Positions 12,241-24,221 of a DNA stretch of 32,706 nucleotides are shown here, piece by piece (position 1 is the stretch's first letter; each line of letters starts with the position of its first letter). The position numbers and the translations under genes are program-made. Origin of the DNA: Liolophura sinensis (lineage: Eukaryota > Mollusca > Polyplacophora > Chitonida > Chitonidae). The stretch covers positions 1 through 32,706 of the forward strand of contig NW_027018385.1 of assembly GCF_032854445.1 (NCBI RefSeq), given 5' to 3'. The notes beneath the pieces were generated by a model that saw only the letters and a list, made by a program, of their open reading frames with translations, did no database searches and had not been told where the DNA came from.

Positions 12241-13233
12241 ATCTACGTGTAGAAAAACCACACCATTTGTACATAAAAAACACAAGGTACTTGATACAGT
12301 CTGCTGTATAAAGTACAACTGACCACAGACCCACATGAATAAGGTGCCAAAAGATGCGGAATTGGGCCAGGCATCGGCAGCTGTTAAAAAATTGCAAATA
12401 TCCCTGGCTTCCATGGAGATAGAGCCGTTGCTGTGCACGTGATTATGACATCAATATTCATTGAACTGTCGCTACAGCCAAAAGTATTGGTCGGAGAGCA
12501 ACGCGGATTGCACCATTCGATTTCTCGTCACAAAATACGTCGGATTAGCCTCTTACCAGCAACACTGGAACAGTTTTTCAACTTTTGCATTTTTGCCTGG
12601 TCTTTTTGTTAATTGAAACCGGCTACACTTTACTCTGTACAATCGCGACTGGTCATTACTATATTCAACTTTTGACTATAAGTTATGTGCCCTTCGGTAG
12701 CCCAGAAGACGTCAAATCTTTGGGCTAAGCCCATTTAACTCACCCAGCAATTGTCTTACTTCTAAGTCCAAGACAATCTCAATGTCTTTATCTACATGTA
12801 GAAAAACCACACCATTAGTACATAAAAAACACAAGCAACTTGATACAGTCTGCTGTAAAAAGTACAACTGACCACACACCCACATGAACAAGGTGCCAAA
12901 AGTTGCGGAATTGAGCCAGGTATCGGCAGCTGTTGAAAAATTGCAAATTTCCCTGGTTTCCATGGAGTAAGAGCCGTTGCTGTGCACGTGATTATGACAT
13001 AAATGATCATTCAATTGTCATAACAGACAAAAGTATTGGTCGGAGAGCAACGCGGATTGCACCATTCGATTTGTCGTCACAAAATACGTCGGATTAGCCT
13101 CTTACCAGCAGCACTGGAACAATTTTTCCAATTTTGCATTTTTGCCTGGTCTTTTTGTTAATTGAAATCGGCTACACTGTACTATGTACCATCGCGACTG
13201 GTCATTACTATTTTCAACTTTTGACTATAAGTT

Positions 13234-14334
13234 ATGTGCCCTTCGGTAGCCCAGAAGACGTCAAATCTTTGGGCTAAGCCCATTTAACTCACCCAGCAAT
13301 TGTCTTACTTCTAAGTCCAAGACAATCTCAATGTCTTTATCTACGTGTAGAAAAACCACACCATTTGTACATAAAAAAAGCAACAAGGTACTTGATACAG
13401 TCTGCTGTAAAAAGTACAACTGAACACTGACCCACTTCAGTAAGGTGCCAAAAGATGCGGAATTGAGCCAGGCATCGGCAGCTGTTGAAAAATTGCAAAT
13501 TTCCCTGGTTTCCATGGAGTAAGACCCGTTGCTACGCACGTGATTATGACATAAATGATCATTCAATTGTAGCTACAGCCAAAAGTATTGGTCGGAGAGC
13601 AACGCGGATTGCACCATTCGATTTCTCGTCACAAAATACGTCAGATTAGTTTCTTACTAGTAGCACTGGAACAGATTTTCCACTTTTGCATTTTTGCCTG
13701 GTCTTTTTGTTAATTAAAACCGGCTACACTGTACTCTGTACAATCGCGACTGGTCATTACTATATTCAACTTTTGACTATAAGTTATGTGCCCTTCGGTA
13801 GCCCAGAAGACCTGAAATCTTTGGGCCAAGCCCATTTAACTCACCCGGCAATTGTCTTACATCTAAGTACAGGACATTCTCAATGTCTTTATCTACGTGT
13901 AGAAAAACCACACCATTTGTACGTGAAAAACACAAGGTACTTGATACAGTCTGCTGTAAAAAGTACAACTAAACACTGACCCACTTCAGTAAGGTGCCAA
14001 AAGATGCGGAATGGAGCCAGGCATCGGCAGCTGTTGAAAAATTGCAAATTTCCCTGGTTTCCATGGAGTAAGAGCCGTTGCTACGCACGTGATTATGACA
14101 TAAATGATCATTCAATTGTCACTCTAGCCCAAAGTATTGGTCGGAGAGCAACGCGGTTTGCACCATTCGAATTTTCGTCACAAAATACGTCGGATTAGTC
14201 TCTTACCAGCAGCACTGGAACAGTTTTTCCACTTTTGCATTTTTGCCTGGTCTTTTTGTTAATTGAAATCGGCTACACTGTACTCTGTACAATCGCGACT
14301 GGTCATTACTATATTCAACTTTTGACTATAAGTT
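13234..14334. repeat. Local dimer, copy 1 (U25-U26)
   Basis: U26 and U28 share GTCTTACATCTAAGTACAGG and AATGGAGCC. The second half of U25 matches that of U27 (GCTACGCACG, TTGTAG or TTGTAGCC, and ACTAGTAGC at the end). U25 is the longest monomer (552 bp) because of an extra three bases in TACATAAAAAAAGCAACAAGG. Together U25-U26 and U27-U28 form a two-monomer tandem duplication of about 1.1 kb. Confidence 0.6.
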
Positions 14335-15432
14335 ATGTGCCCTTCGGTAGCTCAGAAGACCGGAAATCTTTGGGCGAAGCCCATTTAACTCACCCAGCAA
14401 TTGCCTTACTTCTAAGTCCAAGACAATCTCATTGTCTTTATCTACGTGTAGAAAAACCAGACCATTTGTACATAAAAAACACAAGGTACTTGATACAGTC
14501 TGCTGTAAAAAGTACAACTGAACACTGACCCACATTTATAAGGTGCCAAAAGAAGCGGAATTGGGCCAGGCATCGGCAGCTGTTGAAAAATTGCAAATTT
14601 CCCTGGTTTCCATGGAGTAAGAGCCGTTGCTACGCACGTGATTATGACATAAATGATCATTCAATTGTAGCCACAGCCAAAAGTATTGGTCGGAGAGCAA
14701 CGCGGATTGCACCATTCGATTTCTCGTCACAAAATACGTCGGATTAGCCTCTTACTAGTAGCACTGGAACAGTTTTTCCACTTTTAAATTTTTGCCTGGT
14801 CTTTTTGTTAATTGAAACCGGCTCCACTGTACTCTGTACAATCGCGACTGGTCATTACTATATTCAACTTTTGACTATAAGTTATGTGCCCTTCGGTAGC
14901 CCAGAAGACCTGAAATCTTTGGGCCACGCCCATTTAACTCACCCAGCAATTGTCTTACATCTAAGTACAGGACAATCTCAATGTCTTTATCTACGTGTAG
15001 AAAAACCACACCATTTGTACATGAAAAACACAAGGTACTTGATACAGTCTGCTGTAAAAAGTACAACTGAACACTGACCCACTTCAGTAAGGTGCCAAAA
15101 GATGCGGAATGGAGCCAGGCATCGGTAGCTGTTGAAAAATTGCAAATTTCCCTGGTTTCCATGGAGTAAGAGCCGTTGCTGGGCACGTGATTATGACATA
15201 AATGATCATTCAATTGTCACTACAGCCAAAAGTATTGGTCGGAGAGCAACGCGGTTTGCACCATTCGATTTCTCGTCACGAAATACGTCGGATTAGTCTC
15301 TTACCAGCAGCACTGGAACAGTTTTTCCACTTTTGCATTTTTGCCTGGTCTTTTTGTTAATTGAAATCGGCTACACTGTACTCTGTACAATCGCGACTGG
15401 TCATTACTATATTCAACTTTTGACTATAAGTT
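14335..15432. repeat. Local dimer, copy 2 (U27-U28)
   Basis: This is the second copy of the two-monomer unit that starts at 13234. U27 has a distinctive GACCGGAAATC and the GAA loop in TGGGCGAAGCCCA, linking it to U29 and U36. U28 has the rare loop CAC and GGCTCCACTG upstream, and lacks the usual CTTTTGCATTTTTG, reading CTTTTAAATTTTTG instead. The pairs are related but clearly diverged, so the duplication is older than those in block C. Confidence 0.6.
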
Positions 15433-17250
15433 ATGTGCCCTTCGGTAGCCCAGAAGACCTGAAATCTTTGGGCGAAGCCCATTTAACTCACCCAGCAACT
15501 GTCTTACTTCTAAGTGCAAGACAATCTCAATGTCTTTATCTACGTGTAGAAAACCCAGACCATTTGTACATAAAAAACACAAGGTACTTGATACAGTCTG
15601 CTGTAAAAAGTACAACTAAACACTGACCCACATTTATAAGGTGCCAAAAGATGCGGAATTGGGCCAGGCATCGGCAGCTGTTAAAAAATTGCAAATATAC
15701 CTGGTTTCCATGGAGTAAGAGCCGTTGCTGGGCACGTGATTATGACATCAATGATCATTGAATTGTCGCTACAGCCAAAAGTATTGGTCGGAGAGCAACG
15801 CGGATTGCACCATTTGATTTTTCGTCACAAAATACGTCGGATTAGCTTCTTACAAGAAGCACTGGAACAGTTTTTCCACTTTTGCATTTTTGCCTGGTCT
15901 TTTTGTTAATTGAAATCGGCTACACTGTACTCTGTACAATCGCGACTGGTCATTACTATATTCAACTTTTGACTATAAGTTATGTGCCCTTCGGTAGCCC
16001 AGTAGACCTGAAATCTTTGGGCTAAGCCCATTTAACTCACACAGCAATTGCCTTACTTCTAAGTGCAAGACAATCTCAATGTCTTTATCTACGTGTAGAA
16101 AAACCACACCATTTGTACGTGAAAAACACAAGGTACTTGATACAGTCTGCTGTAAAAAGTACAACTGAACACTGACCCACTTCAGTAAGGTGCCAAAAGA
16201 TGTGGAATTGGGCCAGGCATCGGCAGCTGTTAAAAAATTGCAAATATCCCTGGTTTCCATGGAGTAAGAGCCGTTGCTGGGCACGTGATTATGACATCAA
16301 TGATCATTGATCTGTCGCTACAGCCAAAAGTATTGATCGGAGAGCAACGCGGTTTGCACCATTCGATTTCTCGTCACAAAATACGTCGGATTAGCCTCTT
16401 ACTAGTAGCACTGGAACAGTTTTTCCACTTTTGCATTTTTGCTTAGTCTTTTTGTTAATTGAAATCGGCTAAACTGTACTCTGTACAATCGCGACTGGTC
16501 ATTACTATATTCAACTTTTGACTATAAGTTATGTGCCCTTCGGTAGCCCAGAAGACGTCAAATCTTTCGGCTAAGCCCATTTAACTCACCCAGCAATTGC
16601 CTTACTTCTAAGTGCAAGACAATCTCAATGTCTTTATCTACGTGTAGAAAAACCAGACCATTTGTACGTGAAAAACACAAGGTACTTGATACAGTCTGCT
16701 GTAGAAAGTACAACTAAACACTAACCCACTTCAGTAAGGTGCCAAAAGATGCGGAATTGAGCCAGGCATCGGCAGCTGTTGAAAAATTGCAAATTTCCCT
16801 GGTTTCCATGGAGTAAGAGCCGTTGCTACGCACGTGATTATGACATAAATGATCATTCAATTGTCGCTACAGCCAAAAGTATTGGTCGGAGAGCAACGCG
16901 GTTTGCACCATTCGATTTCTCGTCACAAAATACGTCGGATTAGGCTCTTACTAGTAGCACTGGAACAGTTTTTCCACTTTTGCATTTTTGCCTGGTCTTT
17001 TTGTTAATTTGAAATCGGCTACACTGTACTCTGTACAATCGCGACTGGTCATTACTATATTCAACTTTTGACTATAAGTTATGTGCCCTTCGGTAGCCCA
17101 GAAGACCTGAAATCTTTGGGCTAAGCCCATTTAACTCACCCAGCAATTGTCTTACTTCTAAGTCCAAGACAATCTCAATGTCTTTATCTACGTGTAGAAA
17201 AACCACACCATTTTGTACATAAAAAACACAAGGTACTTGATACAGTCTGC
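15305..17250. repeat. Seven-monomer-offset duplication, copy 1 (U29-U32)
   Basis: This segment matches 19150-21090 at an offset of about 3.85 kb (seven monomers). Shared private variants are: CAGCAACTGTC, AAACCCAGACC, AAATATACCTGG and GCTTCTTACAAGAAGC (U29/U36); CCAGTAGACC, CACACAGC, GATGTGGAATTGGG, TTGATCTGTC, TTGATCGGAG and GCTTAGTC (U30/U37); and CTAAACTG, TTTCGGCTAAG and GTAGAAAG (U31/U38). U29 and U30 are exactly 549 bp here. Such a dense set of shared rare variants makes recent common origin near certain. Confidence 0.85.
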
Positions 17251-18285
17251 TGTATAAAGTACAACTAAACACTGACCCACATTTTTAAGGTGCCAAAAGA
17301 TGCAGAATTGGGCCAGGCATCGGCAGGTGTTAAAAAATTGCAATTATCCCTGGTTTCCATGGAGTAAGAGCCGTTCCTGGGCACGTGATTATAACATCAA
17401 TGATCAATCAATTGTCGCTACAGCAAAAGTATTGGTCGGAGAGCAACGCGGTTTGCACCATTCGATTTCTCGTCACAAAATACGTCGGATTAGCCTCTTA
17501 TAAGAAGCACTGGAACAGTTTTTCCACTTTTGCATTTTTTACCTGGTCGTTTTGTTAATTGAAATCGGCTACAGCTGTACTCTGTACAATCGCGACTGGT
17601 CATTACTATATTCAACTTTTGACTATAAGTTATGTACCCTTCGGTAGCCCAGAAGACGTCAAATCTTTGGGCCAAGCCCATTTAGCTCACCCAGCAATTG
17701 CCTTATTTCTAAGTGCAAGACAATCTCAATGTCTTTATCTACGTGTAGAAAAACCACACCATTTGTACGTAAAAACCACAAGGTACTTGATACAGTCTGC
17801 TGTAAAAAAGTACAACTGAACACTGACCCACTTCAGTAAGGTGCCAAAAGATGCGGAATTGAGCAGGCATCGGCAGCTGTTGAAAAATTGCAAATTTCCC
17901 TGGTTTCCATGGAGTAAGAGCCGTTGTCTGGGCACGTGATTATGACATAAATGATAATTCAATTGTCACTACAGGCAAAAGTATTGGTCGGAGAGCAACG
18001 CGGTTTGCACCATTCGATTTGTCGTCACAAAATACGTCGGATTAGCCTCTTACCAGCAGCACTGGAACAGTTTTTCCACTTTTGCATTTTTTGCCTGGTC
18101 TTTTTGTTAATTGAAACCGGCTAACACTGCACTCTGTACAATCGCGACTGGTCATTACTTATTCAACTTTTGACTATAAGTTATGTGCCCTTCGGTAGCC
18201 CAGAAGACCTGATATCTTTGGGCTAAGCCCATTTAAGTCACCAGCAATTGCCTTACTTCCAAGTGCAAGACAATCTCAATGTCTT
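16700..18285. repeat. Eleven-monomer-offset duplication, copy 2
   Basis: This is the partner of 10661-12240 with the same ordered private variants. The copy carries a conspicuous cluster of one-base gains and losses relative to its partner: AATTTGAAATC, TTTTGTACAT, CAGCAAAAG, GCTACAGCTG, GAGCAGGC, GTTGTCTGGG, GGCTAACACTG and CATTACTTATTC. U31-U33 are therefore 550, 551 and 551 bp. The cluster looks like uncorrected long-read error, although real mutation cannot be excluded. Confidence 0.75.
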
Positions 18286-19149
18286 TATCTACGTGTAGAA
18301 AAACCACACCATTTGTACGTGAAAAACACAAGGTACTTGATACAGTCTGCTGTAAAAAGTACAACTCACCACAGACCCACATGAATAAAGTGCCAAAAGA
18401 TGCGGAATTGGGCCAGGTATCGGCAGCTGTTGACAAATTGCAAATTTCCCTGGTTTCCATGGAGTAAGAGCCGTTGCTGGGCACGTGATTATGACATAAA
18501 TGATCATTCAATTGTCACTACAGCCCAAAGTATTGGTCGGAGAGCAACGCGGTTTGCACCATTCGATTTCTCGTCAAAAAATACGTCGGATTAGTCTCTT
18601 ACCAGCAGCACTGGAACAGTTTTTCCACTTTTGCATTTTTGCCTGGTCTTTTTGTTAATTGAAATCGGCTACACTGTACTCTGTACAATCGCGACTGGTC
18701 ATTACTATATTCAACTTTTGACTATAAGTTATGTGCCCTTCGGTAGCCCAGAAGACCTGAAATCTTTGTTCGAAGCCCATTTAACTCACCCAGCAAATGT
18801 CTTACTTCTAAGTCCAAGACAATCTCAATGTCTTTATCTACGTGTAGAAAAACCAGACCATTTGTACATAAAAAACACAAGGTACTTGATACAGTCTGCT
18901 GTAAAAAGTACAACTAAACACTGACCCACATTTATAAGGTGCCAAAAGATGCGGAATTGGGCCAGGCATCGGCAGCTGTTAAAAAATTGCAAATATCCCT
19001 GGTTTCCATGGAGTAAGAGCCGTTGCTGGGCACGTGATTATGACATCAATATTCATTGAACTGTCGCTACAGCCAAAAGTATTGGTCGGAGAGCAACGCG
19101 GATTGCACCATTCGATTTCTCGTCACAAAATACGTCGGATTAGCCTCTT

Positions 19150-21090
19150 ACCAGCAGCACTGGAACAGTTTTTCCACTTTTGCATTTTTGCCTGGTCTTT
19201 TTGTTAATTGAAATCGGCTACACTGTACTCTGTACAATCGCGACTGGTCATTACTATATTCAACTTTTGACTATAAGTTATGTGCCCTTCGGTAGCCCAG
19301 AAGACCTGAAATCTTTGGGCGAAGCCCATTTAACTCACCCAGCAACTGTCTTACTTCTAAGTGCAAGACAATCTCAATGTCTTTATCTACGTGTAGAAAA
19401 CCCAGACCATTTGTACATAAAAAACACAAGGTACTTGATACAGTCTGCTGTAAAAAGTACAACTAAACACTGACCCACATTTATAAGGTGCCAAAAGATG
19501 CGGAATTGGGCCAGGCATCGGCAGCTGTTAAAAAATTGCAAATATACCTGGTTTCCATGGAGTAAGAGCCGTTGCTGGGCACGTGATTATGACATCAATG
19601 ATCATTGAATTGTCGCTACAGCCAAAAGTATTGGTCGGAGAGCAACGCGATTGCACCATTTGATTTTTCGTCACAAAATACGTCGGATTAGCTTCTTACA
19701 AGAAGCACTGGAACAGTTTTTCCACTTTTGCATTTTTGCCTGGTCTTTTTGTTAATTGAAATCGGCTACACTGTACTCTGTACAATCGCGACTGGTCATT
19801 ACTATATTCAACTTTTGACTATAAGTTATGTGCCCTTCGGTAGCCCAGTAGACCTGAAATCTTTGGGCTAAGCCCATTTAACTCACACAGCAATTGCCTT
19901 ACTTCTAAGTGCAAGACAATCTCAATGTCTTTATCTACGTGTAGAAAAACCACACCATTTGTACGTGAAAAACACAAGGTACTTGATACAGTCTGCTGTA
20001 AAAAGTACAACTGAACACTGACCCACTTCAGTAAGGTGCCAAAAGATGTGGAATTGGGCCAGGCATCGGCAGCTGTTAAAAAATTGCAATATCCCTGGTT
20101 TCCATGGAGTAAGAGCCGTTGCTGGGCACGTGATTATGACAATCAATGATCATTGATCTGTCCCTACAGCCAAAAGTATTGATCGGAGAGCAACGCGGTT
20201 TGCACCATTCGATTTCTCGTCACAAAATACGTCGGATTAGCCTCTTACTAGTAGCACTGGAACAGTTTTTCCACTTTTGCATTTTTGCTTAGTCTTTTTG
20301 TTTAATTGAAATCGGCTAAACTGTACTCTGTACAATCGCGACTGGTCATTACTATATTCAACTTTTGACTATAAGTTATGTGCCCTTCGGTAGCCCAGAA
20401 GACGTCAAATCTTTCGGCTAAGCCCATTTAACTCACCCAGCAATTGCCTTACTTCTAAGTGCAAGACAATCTCAATGTCTTTATCTACGTGTAGAAAAAA
20501 CCAGACCATTTGTACGTGAAAAACACAAGGTACTTGATACAGTCTGCTGTAGAAAGTACAACTAAACACTAACCCACTTCAGTAAGGTGCCAAAAGATGC
20601 GGAATTGAGCCAGGCATCGGCAGCTGTTGAAAAATTGCAAATTTCCTGGTTTCCATGGAGTAAGAGCCGTTGCTACGCAACGTGATTATGACATAAAATG
20701 ATCATTCAATTGTCGCTACAGCCAAAAGTATTGGTCGGAGAGCAACGCGGTTTGCACCATTCGATTTCTCGTCACAAAATACGTCGGATTAGGCTCTTAC
20801 TAGTAGCACTGGAACAGTTTTCCACTTTTGCATTTTTGCCTGGTCTTTTTGTTAATTGAAATCGGCTACACTGTACTCTGTACAATCGCGACTGGTCATT
20901 ACTATATTCAACTTTTGACTATAAGTTATGTGCCCTTCGGTAGCCCAGAAGACCTGAAATCTTTGGGCTAAGCCCATTTAACTCACCCAGCAATTGTCTT
21001 ACTTCTAAGTCCAAGACAATCTCAATGTCTTTATCTACGTGTAGAAAAACCACACCATTTGTACATAAAAAACACAAGGTACTTGATACA
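19150..21090. repeat. Seven-monomer-offset duplication, copy 2 (U36-U39)
   Basis: This is the partner of 15305-17250. It carries the same private substitutions but extra one-base indels: CAACGCGATTGC (missing G), GACAATCAATG, GTTTAATTG, GCAACGTGATT and CATAAAATG. U36-U38 are 548, 550 and 550 bp. Because U31 also takes part in the eleven-monomer duplication, U20, U31 and U38 form a triplet that shares GTAGAAAGTACAACTAAAC. Confidence 0.85.
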
Positions 21091-23572
21091 GTCTGCTGTA
21101 AAAAGTACAACTAAACACTGACCCACATTTATAAGGTGCCAAAAGATGCGGAATTGGGCCAAGCATCGGCAGCTGTTAAAAAATTGCAAATATCCCTGGT
21201 TTCCATGGAGTAAGAGCCGTTGCTGGGCACGTGATTATGACATTAATATTCATTGAATTGTCGCTACAGCCAAAAGTATTGGTCGGAGAGCAACGCGGTT
21301 TGCACCATTCGATTTCTCGTCACAAAATACGTCGGATTAGCCTCTTACTAGTAGCAGTGGAACAGTTTTTACACTTTTGCATTTTTGCCTGGTCTTTTTG
21401 TTAATTGAAACCGGCTACACTGTACTCTGTACAATCGCGACTGGTCATTACTATGTTCAACTTTTGACTATAAGTTATGTGCCCTTCGGTAGCTCAGAAG
21501 ACCTGAAATCTTTGGGCCAAGCCCATTTAACTCACCCAGCAATTGTCTTACTTCTAAGTCCAAGACAATCTCAATGTCTTTATCTACGTGTAGAAAAACC
21601 AGACCATTTGTACATAAAAAACACAAGGTACTTGATACAGTCTGCTGCAAAAAGTACAACTAAACACTGACCCACATGAATAAGGTGCCAAAAGATGCGG
21701 AATTTGGCCAGGCATCGGCAGCTGTTAAAAAATTGCAAATATCCCTGGTTTCCATGGAGTAAGAGCCGTTGCTGGGCACATGATTATGACATCAATATTC
21801 ATTGAATTGCCGCTACAGCCAAAAGTATTGGTCGGAGAGCAACGCGGTTTGCACCATTCGATTTCTCGTCACAAAATACGTCGGATTAGCCTCTTACCAG
21901 CAGCACTTGAACAGTTTTTCCACTTTTGCATTTTTGCCTGGTCTTTTTGTTAATTGAAATCGGCTACACTGTACTCTGTACAATCGCGACTGGTCATTAC
22001 TATATTCAACTTTTGACTATAAGTTATGTGCCCTTCGGTAGCCCAGAAGACGTCAAATCTTTGGGCTAAGCCCATTTAACTCACCCAGCAATTGTCTTAC
22101 TTCTAAGTCCAAGACAATCTCAATGTCTTTATCTACGTGTAGAAAAACCACACCATTTGTACGTGAAAAACACAAGGTACTTGATACAGTCTGCTGTAAA
22201 AAGTACAACTAAACACTGACCCACATTTATAAGGTGCCAAAAGATACGGAATTGGGCCAGGCATCGGCAGCTGTTAAAAAATTGCAAATATCCCTGGTTT
22301 CCATGGAGTAAGAGCCGTTGCTGGGCACGTGATTATGACATCAATATTCATTGAATTGTCGCTACAGCCAAAAGTATTGGTCGGAGAGCAACGCGGATTG
22401 CACCATTCGATTTCTCGTCACAAAATACGTCGGATTAGCCTCTTACCAGCAGCACTGGAACAGTTTTTCCAATTTTGCATATTTGCCTGGTCTTTTTGTT
22501 AATTGAAATCGGCTACACTGTACTCTGTACAATCGCGACTGGTCATTACTATATTCAACTTTTGACTATAAGTTATGTGCCCTTCGGTAGCCCAGAAGAC
22601 CTAAAATCTTTGGGCTAAGCCCATTTAACTCACCCAGCAATTGCCTTACTTCTAAGTCCAAGACAATCTCAATGTCTTTATCTACGTGTAGAAAAACCAC
22701 ACCATTTGTACGTGAAAAACACAAGGTACTTGATACAGTCTGCTGTAAAAAGTACAACTGACCACAGACCCACATGAATAAGGTGCCAAAAGATCCGGAA
22801 TTGAGCCAGGTATCGGCAGCTGTTGAAAAATTGCAAATTTCCCTGGTTTCCATGGAGTAAGAGCCGTTGCTACGCACGTGATTATGACATAAATAATCAT
22901 TCAAATGTCACTACAGCCAAAAGTATTGGTCGGAGAGCAACGCGGTTTGCACCATTCGATTTCTCGTCACAAAATACGTCGGATTAGCCTCTTACCAGCA
23001 GCACTGGAACAGTTTTTCCACCTTTGCATTTTTGCCTGGTCTTTTTGTTAATTGAAATCGGCTACACTGTACTCTGTACAATCGCGACTGGTCATTACTA
23101 TATTCAACTTTTGACTATAAGTTATGTGCCCTTCGGTAGCCCAGAAGACCTAAAATCTTTGGGCTAAGCCCATTTAACTCACCCAGCAATTGCCTTACTT
23201 CTAAGTCCAAGACAATCTCAATGTCTTTATCTACGTGTAGAAAAACCACACCATTTGTACGTGAAAAACACAAGGTACTTGATACAGTCTGCTGTAAAAA
23301 GTACAACTGACCACAGACCCACATGAATAAGGTGCCAAAAGATCCGGAATGGAGCCAGGTATCGGCAGCTGTTGAAAAATTGCAAATTTCCCTGGTTTCC
23401 ATGGAGTAAGAGCCGTTGCTGGGCACGTGATTATGACATAAATGATCATTCAATTGTCACTACAGGCAAAAGTATTGGTCGGACAGCAACGCGGTTTGCA
23501 CCATTCGATTTGTCGTCACAAAATACGTCGGATTAGTCTCTTACCAGCAGCACTGGAACAATTTTTCCAATT

Positions 23573-23866
23573 TTGCATTTTTACCTGGTCTTTTTGTTAA
23601 TTGAAATCGGCTACACTGTACTCTGTACAATCGCGACTGGTCATTACTATATTCAACTTTTGACTATAAGTTATGTGCCCTTCGGTAGCCCAGAAGACCT
23701 GAAATCTTTGGGCCGAGCCCATTTAACTCACCCAGCAATTGTCTTACTTCTAAGTCCAAGACAATCTCAATGTCTTTATCTACGTGTAGAAAAACCACAC
23801 CATTTGTACGTGAAAAACACAAGGTACTTGATACAGTCTGCTGTAAAAAGTACAACTGAACACTGA
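23573..23866 (+). other. Recurring ~97-codon open frame, probably not a gene (example)
   Basis: This frame opens MHFYLVFLLIEIGY and ends VKSTTEH. Close versions recur in many monomers. It has a hydrophobic start that could be mistaken for a signal or membrane segment. Evidence against coding: about 10 of a dozen recurrent variant substitutions I compared fall at first or second codon positions, CAA is replaced by the stop TAA in many monomers, and frame-breaking indels are tolerated. Because 549 is a multiple of three, the frame stays in register from monomer to monomer, but two or three stops per monomer close it. I do not recognise the peptide. Confidence 0.15.
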
Positions 23867-24002
23867 CCCACTTCAGTAAGGTGCCAAAAGATACGGAATT
23901 GAGCCAGGCATCGGCAGTTGTTGAAAAATTGCAAATTTCCCTGGTTTCCATGGAGTAAGAGCCGTTCCTACGCACGTGATTATGACTTAAATGATCATTC
24001 AA
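23664..24002 (-). other. Recurring 100-112-codon antisense open frame, probably not a gene (example)
   Basis: The frame starts MNDHLSHNHV and ends GYRRAHNL. It lies antisense over most of the + frame and recurs in A, B and C blocks at 100 or 112 codons, depending on whether CGTCAAAT creates a stop near its end. Its third codon positions coincide with second positions of the + frame. Only about a third of the substitutions I compared fall there, so no purifying selection is evident. There is no recognisable domain. Persistence of the frame in diverged copies is the only argument in its favour. Confidence 0.15.
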
Positions 24003-24221
24003 TTGTCGCTACAGCCAAAAGTATTGGTCGGAGAGCAACGCGGTTTGCACCATTCGATTTCTCGTCACAAAATACGTCGGATTAGCCTCTTACTAGTAGC
24101 AGTGGAACAGTTTTTACACTTTTGCATTTTTGCCTGGTCTTTTTGTTAATTGAAACCGGCTACACTGTACTCTGTACAATCGCGACTGGTCATTACTATA
24201 TTCAACTTTTGACTATAAGTT

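Larger units (their letters stand above)
10491..21476. repeat. Block B: diverged monomers with nested duplications
   Basis: U20-U39 differ more from one another than block A monomers do. Most have GTACTCTG, GATTTCTCG, CAGCCAAAAG and ATTGTC or ATTGCC alternatives, and several have TACATAAAAAACAC in place of TACGTGAAAA. A-like monomers are embedded at U22 and U33 (CGTCAAATC, GGCCAAG, CACTACAGGC, GATTTGTCG), so the A and B families are intermixed rather than cleanly separated. The block contains duplicated cassettes at offsets of 2, 7 and 11 monomers, listed separately. Confidence 0.8.
21477..24221. repeat. HOR copy C1: 5-mer E-F-H-I-J
   Basis: U40 to U44, 2745 bp and every monomer exactly 549 bp. 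U41 has CGTCAAATC with TTTGGGCTAAG (not TTTCGG) at its front and F marks behind. G is absent. E here has CTATGTTCAAC upstream and CTGCTGCAAAAAG, both missing from later E copies. This is the cleanest copy for indels in the domain. Confidence 0.85.

Noticed and set aside
21489-21505. tRNA-like A box (GGTAGCTCAGAAG in type E monomers) suggesting a tRNA or SINE origin
   Set aside because: No B-box match (GGTTCGANTCC-like) lies at a suitable distance and no cloverleaf can be drawn. The match depends on a single C-to-T variant limited to E and U27.
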